From an uncultured Clostridia bacterium (GTDB lineage: Bacteria > Bacillota > Clostridia > TANB77 > CAG-508), in NCBI GenBank assembly GCA_934167095.1, contig CAKPKE010000015.1, positions 1 through 38,145 of the forward strand: 38,145 nt of DNA. The letters are read 5' to 3'. Positions 27,093 to 34,985 of this stretch are shown here, piece by piece. The position numbers and the translations under genes are program-made. The notes beneath the pieces were generated by a model. The model made no database searches. It was not told where the DNA came from and saw only the letters and a program-made list of their open reading frames with translations. How positions within the stretch are numbered: the stretch's first letter is position 1; every line of letters begins with the position of its first letter.

Positions 27093-27142
27093 AAAATTAA
27101 GACATAACAAATTTGAAAAGTGGGGATGTCTTAATTTTTTTT
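27093..27142 (+). terminator. Terminator downstream of the 25647 gene
   Basis: AAAATTAAGACAT (27093-27105) pairs perfectly with ATGTCTTAATTTT (27126-27138), followed by a T-run to 27142. Confidence 0.85.
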
Positions 27143-27243
27143 GTTAAAAAAATACAGTAAAATCATAAGCAAAAATAATTAAGAAAACAATTAGCTTTTC
27201 ATTTGCATGAAATATTATGTCGTAATTTGACGAACGATTTTTC

Positions 27244-27272
27244 TTGCTTTTTCAGTACCTTGCAAGTATAAT
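27244..27272 (+). promoter_or_regulatory. Promoter for the Rpn-family gene
   Basis: TTGCTT (27244-27249), 17-base spacer, TATAAT (27267-27272); about 250 bases upstream of the start. Confidence 0.55.
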
Positions 27273-27527
27273 GAAAAATACTATAAGGGGAATAGTATTA
27301 TTTTTTATATTTGTTTAATTTCAATAAATTGTTTATAACAAATAAATTTTTTCTTAAATGAGATTCACAAAAATAAAATACAAAAGAATATAGGTAATAG
27401 GCAAAGCTTATTATGTTTAATTATCGTACGAAAAAACTAATTAGTAAATAAAAAGAAAAAAATCAAAGAAATTTTACTAAACAGTTGAAAAATATGAGCT
27501 GTTATAGTAAAATGGAAAGGAAGATAA

Positions 27528-28461
27528 ATGATAAATAAAAACAATAATATTGTTAAAAATAATGAAATCAAAAGATTACCATTAAAATCAGATTATGTAT
27601 TTAAAAGAATATTTGCAAGTGAAGAAAATAATTCTATATTAAAGGCATTTTTAGAAGCAGTGTTAGATACAAAAATAAAAAATGTAGAGGTTAAAAACCC
27701 AGAATTAACACCAGATATGGCAGATGAAAAATTAGGAATATTAGATATAAAAGTTGACATTGACGGCAAAAAAATAGTAGATGTAGAGATGCAAGTATCA
27801 AATGAATATAATTTTAGACAAAGAACAATGACATATATATCAAAGCTTGCATCAGAGCAATTAAAGGCTGGTAATAAATATGAAATGCAAAAAGAGATAA
27901 TAGCAATAAATATATTAAATTTTTCATATTTAGATAGAAACGCATATCATTCAGTGGCTGAAATGAGATATAGAAAAACAAAACCAGAAGAATATGTAGA
28001 ATTAAATATAAATCCAGAAGAGGAAGTACTTACAGACACCTTTGAAGTGCATTTTATAGAATTAGAGAAATTTAAAAAGAAAAATCCAGACTGCAGTACA
28101 AAGCTAGCGCAATGGCTGTGGTTAATAGAGGGGAGTGAAGAGAAAATGGCAGAAGCAGCAAAAAAAAATAAAGAAGTAAAAAAAGCAATAGACGAACTAG
28201 AAAAAATAAGCTTAAGTCCAGAGGAAAGACAAAGATATGAAGATAGAGAATGGGCAATAATGAGATATAACTCAGAAGTAAGAGCAAATTACGAACATGG
28301 ACATAAAGCTGGCGAAGAATTTGGCGAAAAGAAACGGATTAGCAAAAGGTAAAAAAGAAGAAAAGCTAGCTGTGGCCAAAAAATTAAAAGAAATGAATCT
28401 CTCAGTAGAACAAATAATGCAGGCAACTGAATTAAGTAGAGAAGAAATAGAAAATCTATAA
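27528..28461 (+). CDS. Rpn family PD-(D/E)XK nuclease, C-terminal tail via a +1 shift at CGG 28335
   Basis: 310 aa when the shift is included. Ribosome site GGAAAGGA. The N-terminal domain carries the family start LPLKSDYVFKRIFA and the nuclease core GILDIKVDIDGKKIVDVEMQVS (Asp and ExQ catalytic residues), then SYISKLASEQLKAGNKY. Rpn proteins are recombination-promoting, transposase-like DNases (PDDEXK_2), usually multicopy. In the zero frame it ends EKKRISKR. At AAA CGG ATT, skipping C 28335 gives K-G-L-A-K-G-K-K-E-E and 41 residues ending SVEQIMQATELSREEIENL, the standard C-terminal tail of this family. Stop TAA 28459-28461, then a terminator. Confidence 0.88.
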
Positions 28462-28471
28462 AATAAATAAT

Positions 28472-28516
28472 AAAAACAGCAATGTAGAAAATAAAATTCT
28501 ATGTTGCTGTTTTTAT
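28472..28516 (+). terminator. Terminator of the Rpn gene
   Basis: 18-bp stem (28472-28489 with 28497-28514, two G-U pairs; core AAAAACAGCAA/TTGCTGTTTTT). It begins 11 bases after the shifted-frame stop, supporting that stop as the gene end. Confidence 0.88.
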
Positions 28517-28628
28517 TTTTTAGAAAAATAACATTTTAAATCAGACAAAATTATGAGCGACAAACAATACATGAAATGATGTAAAAACATAGATACATTA
28601 TTTTTTATGTATTATTTTTGCTAAACTC

Positions 28629-28657
28629 TTGACTATTAAATATGCAAACAATATAAT
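28629..28657 (+). promoter_or_regulatory. Promoter for the 28767 gene
   Basis: TTGACT (28629-28634), 17-base spacer, TATAAT (28652-28657). The rest of 28517-28766 holds the 78-base block shared with 25291-25368 and otherwise nothing recognisable. Confidence 0.8.
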
Positions 28658-28766
28658 TATAACAAAGTGTTATATACAAAAAATGAAAGTAATACTTTCA
28701 AAATGAATAAACAAAAGTGTATAAGTCAATAATATAGAAAACAAAAGTGGAAGAGGAATGTAAAAA

Positions 28767-29993
28767 ATGAGAGAATTAAAAAATAATAAATTTAATAAAG
28801 GTATCACATTAGTTGCATTAGTTGTAACGATTGTGGTACTTTTGATTTTAGCAGGAGTAAGTATTAATTTAGTGTTAGGAGAAAATGGGCTAATAACTCA
28901 AGCAAAAGAAGCAAAAAACAAAACATTACAAACAGAAGAAAATGAAACCCAATTAATTGATAATGCATCAAATTATATAATACAAACAGTAGCTGATTTA
29001 CCTAAAAATGATGAAACAAAGCCATATATGCCAAGTAGTGAATTTTCAACATTAGAAGGTACAAATTTAGACAATGGATTAGTAATACAAGATGCAAGTG
29101 GAAATCAATATGTATGGATAGAAGTGCCAATGACAGTGGCGGTATATCCAACAGCAGGATTAAATATAACAGAATTTACAACAGATGCATACACAAAAAT
29201 AGAAAATGACTTGCATACTTACACAAGCACATATAGAAATGAAAATTGTAAGGATGAATTTTGCGAAGATAGTACAGATGGTTGGTTTGAGAATGTAGAT
29301 AAATACAATGAAGTAAAACAAAAAATGCTAAAAGGAATTTATCAAAATGGAGGTTTCTGGGTAGCAAGATATGAAGCTGGAATATCTGAAAATAGAGCAT
29401 CTTATACAGAACCAACTGAAATTCCTATGTCAAAAGCAAATTTATATCCGTATACTTTTATAACAAGAGCTAAAGCTCAAAAATTGGCAACAAAAGTGCA
29501 ATATGGAGAATGTAAAGGAAGTTTAATATTTGGAATACAGTGGGATTTGATATTAACATTTATGCAAAATAAAGGAAATGTGTCAGAGAAAATACTAAAT
29601 GATGATAGCACTACAATAGGAAATTATTATGGCACAACATATACAATAAATAGAGGAATGTATGCTAAGTATGGAGAAATGCAAAATGCTTGGAATAAAT
29701 ATACAGTATCATTACCTGGAATTATTGAAAATAAGATTAAAATAGAACAAACTTCAAATCAAGGAGGAATACTATTAACTACTGGAGCGGTTGATAGAAA
29801 TAGAGTAATGAATATCTATGATATAGCAGGTAATATATGGGAATGGACTTTGGAAAAATCATCAGAAGAAAATTCTCCTTGTGTTTATAGAGGTGGAAAT
29901 TTTAGTGATGCTACAGGAAAGGCTGTAAGTAGGCAATACTATGCAACAAATATAAGAAATGGTCATGTGGGTTTCCGTATAGTTTTATATTAA
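28767..29993 (+). CDS. Surface protein, paralogue of the 25647 gene without variable region
   Basis: 408 aa; ribosome site GGAAGAGGAA. N-terminus GITLVALVVTIVVLLILAG and LGENGLITQAKEAK, again without Glu at +5. The body aligns with the 25647 product (KPYMPSSEFSTLEGTNLDNGLVIQDAS, VYPTAGLNITEFTTDAYTKIE, YQNGGFWVARYEAG) and the end keeps the lectin-fold motifs MNIYDIAGNIWEWTLE, CVYRGGNFSDATG and VGFRIVLY. Unlike its paralogue, the last 50 codons are ordinary A/T-ending codons, so it looks like a fixed, non-diversified version. The upstream block and promoter layout are also duplicated. Confidence 0.75.
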   Translation: MRELKNNKFNKGITLVALVVTIVVLLILAGVSINLVLGENGLITQAKEAKNKTLQTEENETQLIDNASNYIIQTVADLPKNDETKPYMPSSEFSTLEGTNLDNGLVIQDASGNQYVWIEVPMTVAVYPTAGLNITEFTTDAYTKIENDLHTYTSTYRNENCKDEFCEDSTDGWFENVDKYNEVKQKMLKGIYQNGGFWVARYEAGISENRASYTEPTEIPMSKANLYPYTFITRAKAQKLATKVQYGECKGSLIFGIQWDLILTFMQNKGNVSEKILNDDSTTIGNYYGTTYTINRGMYAKYGEMQNAWNKYTVSLPGIIENKIKIEQTSNQGGILLTTGAVDRNRVMNIYDIAGNIWEWTLEKSSEENSPCVYRGGNFSDATGKAVSRQYYATNIRNGHVGFRIVLY

Positions 29994-30228
29994 GATGTAA
30001 TTAACCAAAAAAGCAATCAGTACAAAGTTAGTACAAAGGTTTTGGCTGATAGAATGGAGTGAAAAATAAAATTCTATGTTGCTGTTTTTTATAAATATTC
30101 TAACCAGTTTAAAATATTTATTGTTTTTTTATTATTTTCGTTGCAATAGAGAAAAATAAAAAGTATAATATCAGAGATTGATAATAATAAGTAAACAAAA
30201 ATAACAAAAGCGAAAGGAAGAATGAAAA

Positions 30229-31359
30229 ATGAAAAACAACAAAAGATTTAAAACTGCAAAAAAATATAAATTACAACTAAGCAGTGATTACTTTGAAAAA
30301 GGAATAACATTGGTTGCATTAGTCATAACTATAGTTGTATTAATAATTATTGCTGGTGTAAGTATTAGCTTAGTACTAGGAGAGAATGGACTAATAAAAA
30401 ATGCAAAAGATGCAAGAGATAAAACTTCGCAAACAGGAAAAGAAGAAAGCGAACATATGAAAAGTTCTTCTACATGGATAGGTGAAACAGTCAATGAAAC
30501 AACAGGCGAAAATGGAAGCCAAGGCTCAAAGCCTGATAATAGCGAAAATCAAGAAACAAACACTGAAAATGGTGGCTCAAATACAGGCTCTGGCTCTGAT
30601 ACAGACATAGATGATGGCGATGATGATGACGCAGAACCTGAATGGAAAAAGCTAACAGAAGAAGAAAGAATTGAAAAAACAAAAAAATTAGATGCAAGGC
30701 TTGCTCTTTTTAATTCCGATGTCGCAGGTACAATAGATGACATAAATCATAAATATCCTAAAACAGAAAATAAAAAGCGTATATATGATGAAAATGGTAA
30801 ATATGTTTATGAGATGACTGGAGAAAAATATAAATCAGTTGATGAGGCAAAATGTGAGTGCGAAAAAGTAAGAGAAATATATGATAAAGCAAAAGAAATG
30901 GGACTTGTAAAAGTATATGATGAAATAGAAAGTGAACATAGCAGTGTGACAGCAACTATAAATGAACCAAGTGTAGTGTTATTTGATTTTGCCTGCAGGA
31001 ATGAAGAACAAAAGCCAGGAGTCGTACCAGTGTCATTTGCTGTAAACTATGAAATAAATCCAAATTCAAAAGAATGGTTTGATAGTTATGGACCAGATTT
31101 ACATAAAGATGAGAATAAGGATGGAAATGGGGATTATGAAAATATGCTTGCATGGGTAGATGGTGATTATGTAAAAAATGGATTTGTAATTATGCAAGCA
31201 AGAATGACAATATATACAGATGTTCCAATCTTGCAATCAGGACAAACTGTACACATGAAAATAGAAGTTCTAAGTCAAACGGACTTTAGAAAAGCAATGA
31301 AAGCGCTAAATTTAGACTTGAGTGCATATCAAGGAAAGTGTAGTCATCCGACAGTTTAA
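30229..31359 (+). CDS. Prepilin-like surface protein with acidic linker, unknown C-terminal domain
   Basis: 376 aa; ribosome site GCGAAAGGAAG. A longer basic N-terminus (~24 residues) precedes KGITLVALVITIVVLIIIAG and LGENGLIKNAKDAR. A ~55-residue linker of Ser, Gly, Asn and Asp (SGSDTDIDDGDDDDAEPE) leads to a helical segment (~135-215, many Lys and Glu) and a beta-rich C-terminal domain (PSVVLFDFACRNEEQKPG, PILQSGQTVHMKIEVLS). It has three to four Cys residues but no motif I recognise, and it lacks the lectin-like end of its neighbours. Followed by a terminator. Confidence 0.7.
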   Translation: MKNNKRFKTAKKYKLQLSSDYFEKGITLVALVITIVVLIIIAGVSISLVLGENGLIKNAKDARDKTSQTGKEESEHMKSSSTWIGETVNETTGENGSQGSKPDNSENQETNTENGGSNTGSGSDTDIDDGDDDDAEPEWKKLTEEERIEKTKKLDARLALFNSDVAGTIDDINHKYPKTENKKRIYDENGKYVYEMTGEKYKSVDEAKCECEKVREIYDKAKEMGLVKVYDEIESEHSSVTATINEPSVVLFDFACRNEEQKPGVVPVSFAVNYEINPNSKEWFDSYGPDLHKDENKDGNGDYENMLAWVDGDYVKNGFVIMQARMTIYTDVPILQSGQTVHMKIEVLSQTDFRKAMKALNLDLSAYQGKCSHPTV

Positions 31360-31375
31360 ATTAATAAAAAACTAT

Positions 31376-31407
31376 AAAATGTTATACATTCAAAGTATAG
31401 CATTTTT
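31376..31407 (+). terminator. Terminator after the 30229 gene
   Basis: AAAATGTTATAC (31376-31387) pairs with GTATAGCATTTT (31395-31406, one G-U), then TTTCCTTTT. Confidence 0.8.
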
Positions 31408-31532
31408 CCTTTTATAAATATTTCAAAATCGGTCAATTAAAAAGTAAATATATTCTCAACAAAAATCTTATAGCATATTGAAAAAAAATAAAAAAAATAG
31501 TAAGATTATTATAATGATTTGGGAGGAAACTT

Positions 31533-32357
31533 ATGAAAAAACTGAGAGATGAAAAAGGAATAACTTTAATAACATTAGTAATGACGATGATTATTTTAAC
31601 AGTACTAACTATAACAATAACAGCAAGTCTAGAATCTACAACAGAAATGAAAGAATATGAAGAAGTAAAAAGCGACATTTTGACTTTAAGTGAAGACGTG
31701 AAATTATACTATCTAAAAAATGGAAAACTTCCTGTAACCGATAAAACAGGGTATGATGTAACAACCAAAGGAAGTACTTATTATATTCCAACAGCTGATA
31801 GAAATCCAAATGATTCTGGAAGTTATTATGCTATAAATTTAGGATTGCTAAAAACACAACTTAATAGAGGCGACAATCCTAAAGAAAAGGATGTATATAT
31901 AGTAAATGAAAAAAGCCTAACTGTTTATTATCTGGCAGGAATTAAATTAAAGGATACGGTTCACTATACAGCAGTAGATAGCTTTGAAAATGGTTCGTAT
32001 GCAAGCGACTATTATTCTAAAGTAAAACTTCCAATAATATCTGTTGTAACGATGGAAAGCAATAATAAAGACAAAACAATTGCAAATATTGGAGATACAA
32101 TAACAATTAAAATTCTTGCTAATTATAATTCAAGTGAATTTAAAACTCTTCCAACTCTTCAGATATTAGAAAAAAATGTGGAAATTACTTGGATTAATAA
32201 TATTGGAGTTGCAACATATCAAATTACAGGAAATGAATCAAATCTTCAAGCACAAAGCAAAATTAACTTTAAAATTTCTGATTATAATGCAGATGGAAGA
32301 ACAGGAGAAAACATAACAGCAGTAACATTTGGGGATGGAGTTTATTTTGAAGAGTAA
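31533..32357 (+). CDS. Prepilin-like protein, pseudopilin-type
   Basis: 274 aa; ribosome site TTGGGAGG. N-terminus MKKLRDEKGITLITLVMTMIILTVLTITI: the signal is KG before ITLI with Thr at +5, so it also lacks Glu5. The following TASLESTTEMKEYEEVKSDI resembles the long N-terminal helix of pseudopilins more than the surface proteins upstream, and the middle YYLKNGKLPVTDKTGYDV resembles the strand region of type IV pilins. A C-terminal beta domain (~170-274, IGDTITIKILANYNSSE) may be Ig-like. No pilus ATPase, platform protein or prepilin peptidase is in the window. Confidence 0.65.
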   Translation: MKKLRDEKGITLITLVMTMIILTVLTITITASLESTTEMKEYEEVKSDILTLSEDVKLYYLKNGKLPVTDKTGYDVTTKGSTYYIPTADRNPNDSGSYYAINLGLLKTQLNRGDNPKEKDVYIVNEKSLTVYYLAGIKLKDTVHYTAVDSFENGSYASDYYSKVKLPIISVVTMESNNKDKTIANIGDTITIKILANYNSSEFKTLPTLQILEKNVEITWINNIGVATYQITGNESNLQAQSKINFKISDYNADGRTGENITAVTFGDGVYFEE

Positions 32358-32377
32358 ATAAAAAATAAATAAAATCC

Positions 32378-32406
32378 TTGCAAAAACAATATATATGTGA
32401 TAAAAT
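32378..32406 (+). promoter_or_regulatory. Promoter of rpsF-ssb-rpsR
   Basis: TTGCAA (32378-32383), 17-base spacer, TAAAAT (32401-32406). The transcript would start near 32412, inside the hairpin that follows. Confidence 0.7.
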
Positions 32407-32408
32407 AT

Positions 32409-32435
32409 AGCCGTACAAAAAATGTACGGCTTTTT
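32409..32435 (+). terminator. Terminator/attenuator hairpin at the start of the rpsF leader
   Basis: AGCCGTAC (32409-32416) pairs perfectly with GTACGGCT (32424-32431), loop AAAAAAT, then TTTTT. It sits 51 bases after the 31533 gene and just downstream of the rpsF -10 box, so it could end upstream transcription, attenuate the ribosomal operon, or both. A second small stem TATAGC/GCTATA and a TATAAT (32486-32491) precede rpsF. Confidence 0.7.
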
Positions 32436-32510
32436 AATTTTGCAAAAAATTAAAATCCTTACTTATAGCAAGGGGCTATAGGTTGTATAATCCAAAGGGA
32501 GGTGAAAATA

Positions 32511-32795
32511 ATGAATAAATACGAAAGTATGATCATTATTAATCCAGCTGTTGATGAAGAAAGAGTTAACGAACTTTCTAAAAAATTCACAGAAATGATT
32601 AATAAAGATGGAAATGTAGAAAAAGCAGATTTACTAGGAAAGAAAAAATTAGCTTATCCAGTAAAGAAAAATGCTGAAGGATATTCTGTAGTACTATACT
32701 TTACAGCAAATCCAGCTATAATTTCAGAACTTGAAAGAAATTATAGAATTACTGATGATGTTATAAAATTCATGACAATCAAAGTAGAAGAATAA
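32511..32795 (+). CDS. rpsF: 30S ribosomal protein S6
   Basis: 94 aa from ATG 32511 behind the strong site AAAGGGAGGTG (a GTG nine bases upstream overlaps that site). It reads NKYESMIIINPAVDEERV with LGKKKLAYPVKKNAEGYSVVLYF, the standard S6 core. S6 binds 16S rRNA with S18. First gene of the conserved rpsF-ssb-rpsR operon. Confidence 0.97.
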   Translation: MNKYESMIIINPAVDEERVNELSKKFTEMINKDGNVEKADLLGKKKLAYPVKKNAEGYSVVLYFTANPAIISELERNYRITDDVIKFMTIKVEE

Positions 32796-32819
32796 TAAAG
32801 AAAAAAATGGAGGCCACTT

Positions 32820-33251
32820 ATGAACAAAGTAATTTTGATGGGAAGACTTACAAGAGACCCAGAAGTTAGATACACACAAACTAATAATACAATGGTTGCA
32901 ACTTTCTCTTTAGCAGTAAATAGAAGATTTGCAAGACCAGGAGAAGAAAGACAAGCCGACTTTATAAATGTAGTTGCTTGGAGCAAAACAGGGGAATTTG
33001 TTAGCAAATACTTTAAGAAAGGTCAACAAGTTGCTGTAGTAGGAAGACTACAAACAAGAACTTGGGACGACGATAAAGGCCAAAAACATTATATTACAGA
33101 GGTAGTAGCAGAAGAAACATACTTTGCAGAAAGTAGAAGGGACGGAGCTAGCTCAGGAGATGACTTTGGAGCAAGCTTTGGTACAGATGTACCTGCTACA
33201 GATAGTTCTTCTGAATTTGAAGTATCATCAGGAGACGACCTACCATTTTAA
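32820..33251 (+). CDS. ssb: Single-stranded DNA-binding protein
   Basis: 143 aa. N-terminal OB fold (MNKVILMGRLTRDPEVRYT, FINVVAWSKTGEFVSKYFKKGQ, VVGRLQTRTWDD), a short Ser/Asp/Gly linker and the conserved acidic tip DDLPF that docks SSB partners, which include RecG. Ribosome site ATGGAGG, 24 bases after rpsF. Confidence 0.98.
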   Translation: MNKVILMGRLTRDPEVRYTQTNNTMVATFSLAVNRRFARPGEERQADFINVVAWSKTGEFVSKYFKKGQQVAVVGRLQTRTWDDDKGQKHYITEVVAEETYFAESRRDGASSGDDFGASFGTDVPATDSSSEFEVSSGDDLPF

Positions 33252-33281
33252 AGTAAAAATATAAATAGGGAGGAATAAAAA

Positions 33282-33554
33282 ATGGCAGATAAGAGACAAA
33301 ATAGAAGAAACAACAACGATGAAGATTACAACCCAAAATTTAGAAAAATGAGAAAAAAAGTTTGCCCACTATGCGCAAATAAAAATCTTGTTTTAGATTA
33401 CAAAAATGCTGACCAATTAAAAAAATTCATCAATGATAAAGGTAAAATACTACCAAGAAGAGCTACAGGAGCTTGTGCTAAACATCAAAGAGATATAACA
33501 ATAGCTGTTAAAAGAGCAAGACAAATATCTGTATTACCATATACTCAAGAATAA
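33282..33554 (+). CDS. rpsR: 30S ribosomal protein S18 (zinc-type)
   Basis: 90 aa. KVCPLCANKN and the later GACAKHQRD give the Cys/His set of the C+ zinc-binding S18 form; LPRRATGACAKHQR is the family signature. Ribosome site AGGGAGG. Last gene of the operon. Confidence 0.97.
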   Translation: MADKRQNRRNNNDEDYNPKFRKMRKKVCPLCANKNLVLDYKNADQLKKFINDKGKILPRRATGACAKHQRDITIAVKRARQISVLPYTQE

Positions 33555-33633
33555 TTTACGACTTATATATTCAAAAAAATTCTACAGTAATAATTTTGTA
33601 ACATTTTTTTAATATAAACGACAAAATAAAACA

Positions 33634-33662
33634 TTGACTAATTAAAAAAAGAATAGTAAAAT
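33634..33662 (+). promoter_or_regulatory. Promoter for the 33708 gene
   Basis: TTGACT (33634-33639), 17-base spacer, TAAAAT (33657-33662). Confidence 0.75.
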
Positions 33663-33707
33663 AAAAAATGTAGATAATAATAAGTATAAAATATAAAGGA
33701 GAAAAAT

Positions 33708-34064
33708 ATGATGAAAAAAGAGTTAAAACTAATTATTGGAATAATATTAGTTGGTATAATGGCGTTAAGTAGTCATTCTGTTTTTGCAGCAGATGGCAAT
33801 TCTACTATTATAATTGGTAACGGAAATGCTACAACTACACCAACAACAGAAAATACAACAGGAAATTCAACAATAATAGTTGGTGGAAATACAACACAAA
33901 CTCCAACTGTTAATACAACAGATACTTATCAAAATGCTACAACAAATACTACAACATTACCAAAAACTGGAGAAAATGATATATATGTTGTATCAGCATT
34001 AGGACTTGTATGTGTTATATCAGCTGTGTATGCATATAGAAAAATTCGTAATTTTAATATATAA
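33708..34064 (+). CDS. Small secreted protein with LPKTG sortase anchor
   Basis: 118 aa; ribosome site AAAGGAG. Signal peptide (KKELKLIIGIILVGIMALSSHSVFAA), then ~60 residues of Thr/Asn/Gly low complexity with two near-repeats NSTIIIGNGN and NSTIIVGGNT, then LPKTGEND, a membrane helix (VVSALGLVCVISAVYAY) and the basic tail RKIR. This is a standard cell-wall sorting signal. It has no apparent catalytic domain, so a spacer or structural wall peptide is likely. The convergent sortase at 34176 is the obvious candidate to process it. Confidence 0.85.
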   Translation: MMKKELKLIIGIILVGIMALSSHSVFAADGNSTIIIGNGNATTTPTTENTTGNSTIIVGGNTTQTPTVNTTDTYQNATTNTTTLPKTGENDIYVVSALGLVCVISAVYAYRKIRNFNI

Positions 34065-34073
34065 TTAATAATG

Positions 34074-34109
34074 AAAGAAGAGCCATGATGAAGAGACTCT
34101 TCTTTTTGT
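34074..34109 (+). terminator. Terminator of the LPKTG protein gene
   Basis: AAAGAAGAG (34074-34082) pairs with CTCTTCTTT (34097-34105) and continues in T. Confidence 0.82.
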
Positions 34110-34175
34110 TTTTAATCATATACATTTTTGTAAACAAATTTTAATTGAAATTTGGAACTTAAAAATAGCTAAAAA

Positions 34176-34787
34176 CTATTCTTTAGCATAAGCCTCAACT
34201 ACTATTCTAGAACCTTTTAGACTGTTGCAAGTCATTAAAGTCAATTTCTTTTTTCCATTTGTGTCTTGTGAAAGTATAGAAGTATCTGAACTTTCAACTT
34301 CATACTTTTTTTCTACAAAATATTCTAAATAATTTCCAGATAAATCATAAATATAAATAGAATCGCCTTTTATAAGAGATGATATCTTTGCAAAAAATGT
34401 ATTATCAATATAATTGTGACCTGCAATGCAGAGGTTGCCAACTTCATTTGGCATCGGGCCTGCAAATCTGCAAGGCGAAATTTCTAAAAGTTCATCTGAA
34501 ACATCTGAAAGAATTGGATAATCAAGTTTTAATTTGTCGATTTTTACAATTCCAATAATAAATGGGACAAACTCTGATTCAGAGTTATAAGTTGTTTCAT
34601 AATCTTCGTAGTTTGAGTACAATCTAGTAATACTGATTCCTTTTGAAAGTTCTTTAGAAGAATTACTTTTATTAATCAAATTTCTTAAATAAAAAAATGT
34701 AAAAATAGCTAAAAATATTATAATTATAATAGAAATTACAAATACTATAATATAAATTTTATTATGATATTTTTTAAAATAAGACAT
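34176..34787 (-). CDS. Sortase (class D-like)
   Basis: 203 aa; ribosome site AAAGGAG. N-terminal membrane anchor (~10-33), then the sortase beta barrel: VKIDKLKLDYPIL, the catalytic His in CIAGHNYID, the catalytic Cys in LTLMTCNSL and the Arg in KGSRIVVEAYA. Small size and the GHN and TC motifs fit class D/E-like housekeeping sortases better than class B. It cleaves LPXTG-type signals and attaches proteins to peptidoglycan; the LPKTG substrate lies next to it, convergent. Confidence 0.88.
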   Translation of the reverse strand: MSYFKKYHNKIYIIVFVISIIIIIFLAIFTFFYLRNLINKSNSSKELSKGISITRLYSNYEDYETTYNSESEFVPFIIGIVKIDKLKLDYPILSDVSDELLEISPCRFAGPMPNEVGNLCIAGHNYIDNTFFAKISSLIKGDSIYIYDLSGNYLEYFVEKKYEVESSDTSILSQDTNGKKKLTLMTCNSLKGSRIVVEAYAKE

Positions 34788-34953
34788 ACAAACTCCTTTA
34801 AATAATAAAATTTATAATGTAATATTAGTTTAATCTAAATTTTGAAAAATAAAGAGGAAAATTTTAAAAAATAGTATCTTTTAGCAATTAAACTAATGAT
34901 AGAAAAAATTGTGAGGATTGAGAGTTTTTGACAAAGTAAATAGAAAAAAATAA

Positions 34954-34978
34954 GGAGTATCTAAAATTGTGATACTCC
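34954..34978 (-). terminator. Terminator of the XRE regulator gene
   Basis: GGAGTATC (34954-34961) pairs with GATACTCC (34971-34978). On the minus strand it is followed by TTATTTTTTT. Confidence 0.8.
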
Positions 34979-34985
34979 GTTTTTG

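Larger units (their letters stand above)
26979..27527 (+). other. Gene-free interval between the 25647 gene and the Rpn gene
   Basis: The first ~40 bases are G/C-richer and may belong to the mutagenic-homing element. Then a small hairpin CTATGCT/AGCATAG (27050-27069), a terminator (27093-27142) and a promoter (27244-27272). The remaining ~250 bases to 27527 are AT-rich, with no ORF or repeat that I can support. Confidence 0.5.

Noticed and set aside
11620..28337. Sequencing or assembly errors as the cause of the six frame breaks
   Set aside because: All six are a single C, always on the coding strand, always exactly at a codon boundary before GGN, including the minus-strand gene. Random or motif-driven read errors should also appear as CCG in coding sense and in other codon phases. 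I cannot exclude it without reads, so it is kept as a refutation test.
11620..28337. Simple reassignment of CGG to another amino acid
   Set aside because: The zero frame meets a stop codon 1-10 sense codons after each CGG and conserved sequence resumes only in +1, so a one-for-one reassignment cannot restore the proteins.
25647..29993. DGR reverse transcriptase or template repeat within the window
   Set aside because: No frame has RT motifs and I find no second copy of the variable-region sequence; if it exists it must be elsewhere.
17732..29993. Active formylglycine-generating enzymes
   Set aside because: Only the fold motifs are present; the paired catalytic cysteines are not, and the proteins are membrane-anchored surface types.
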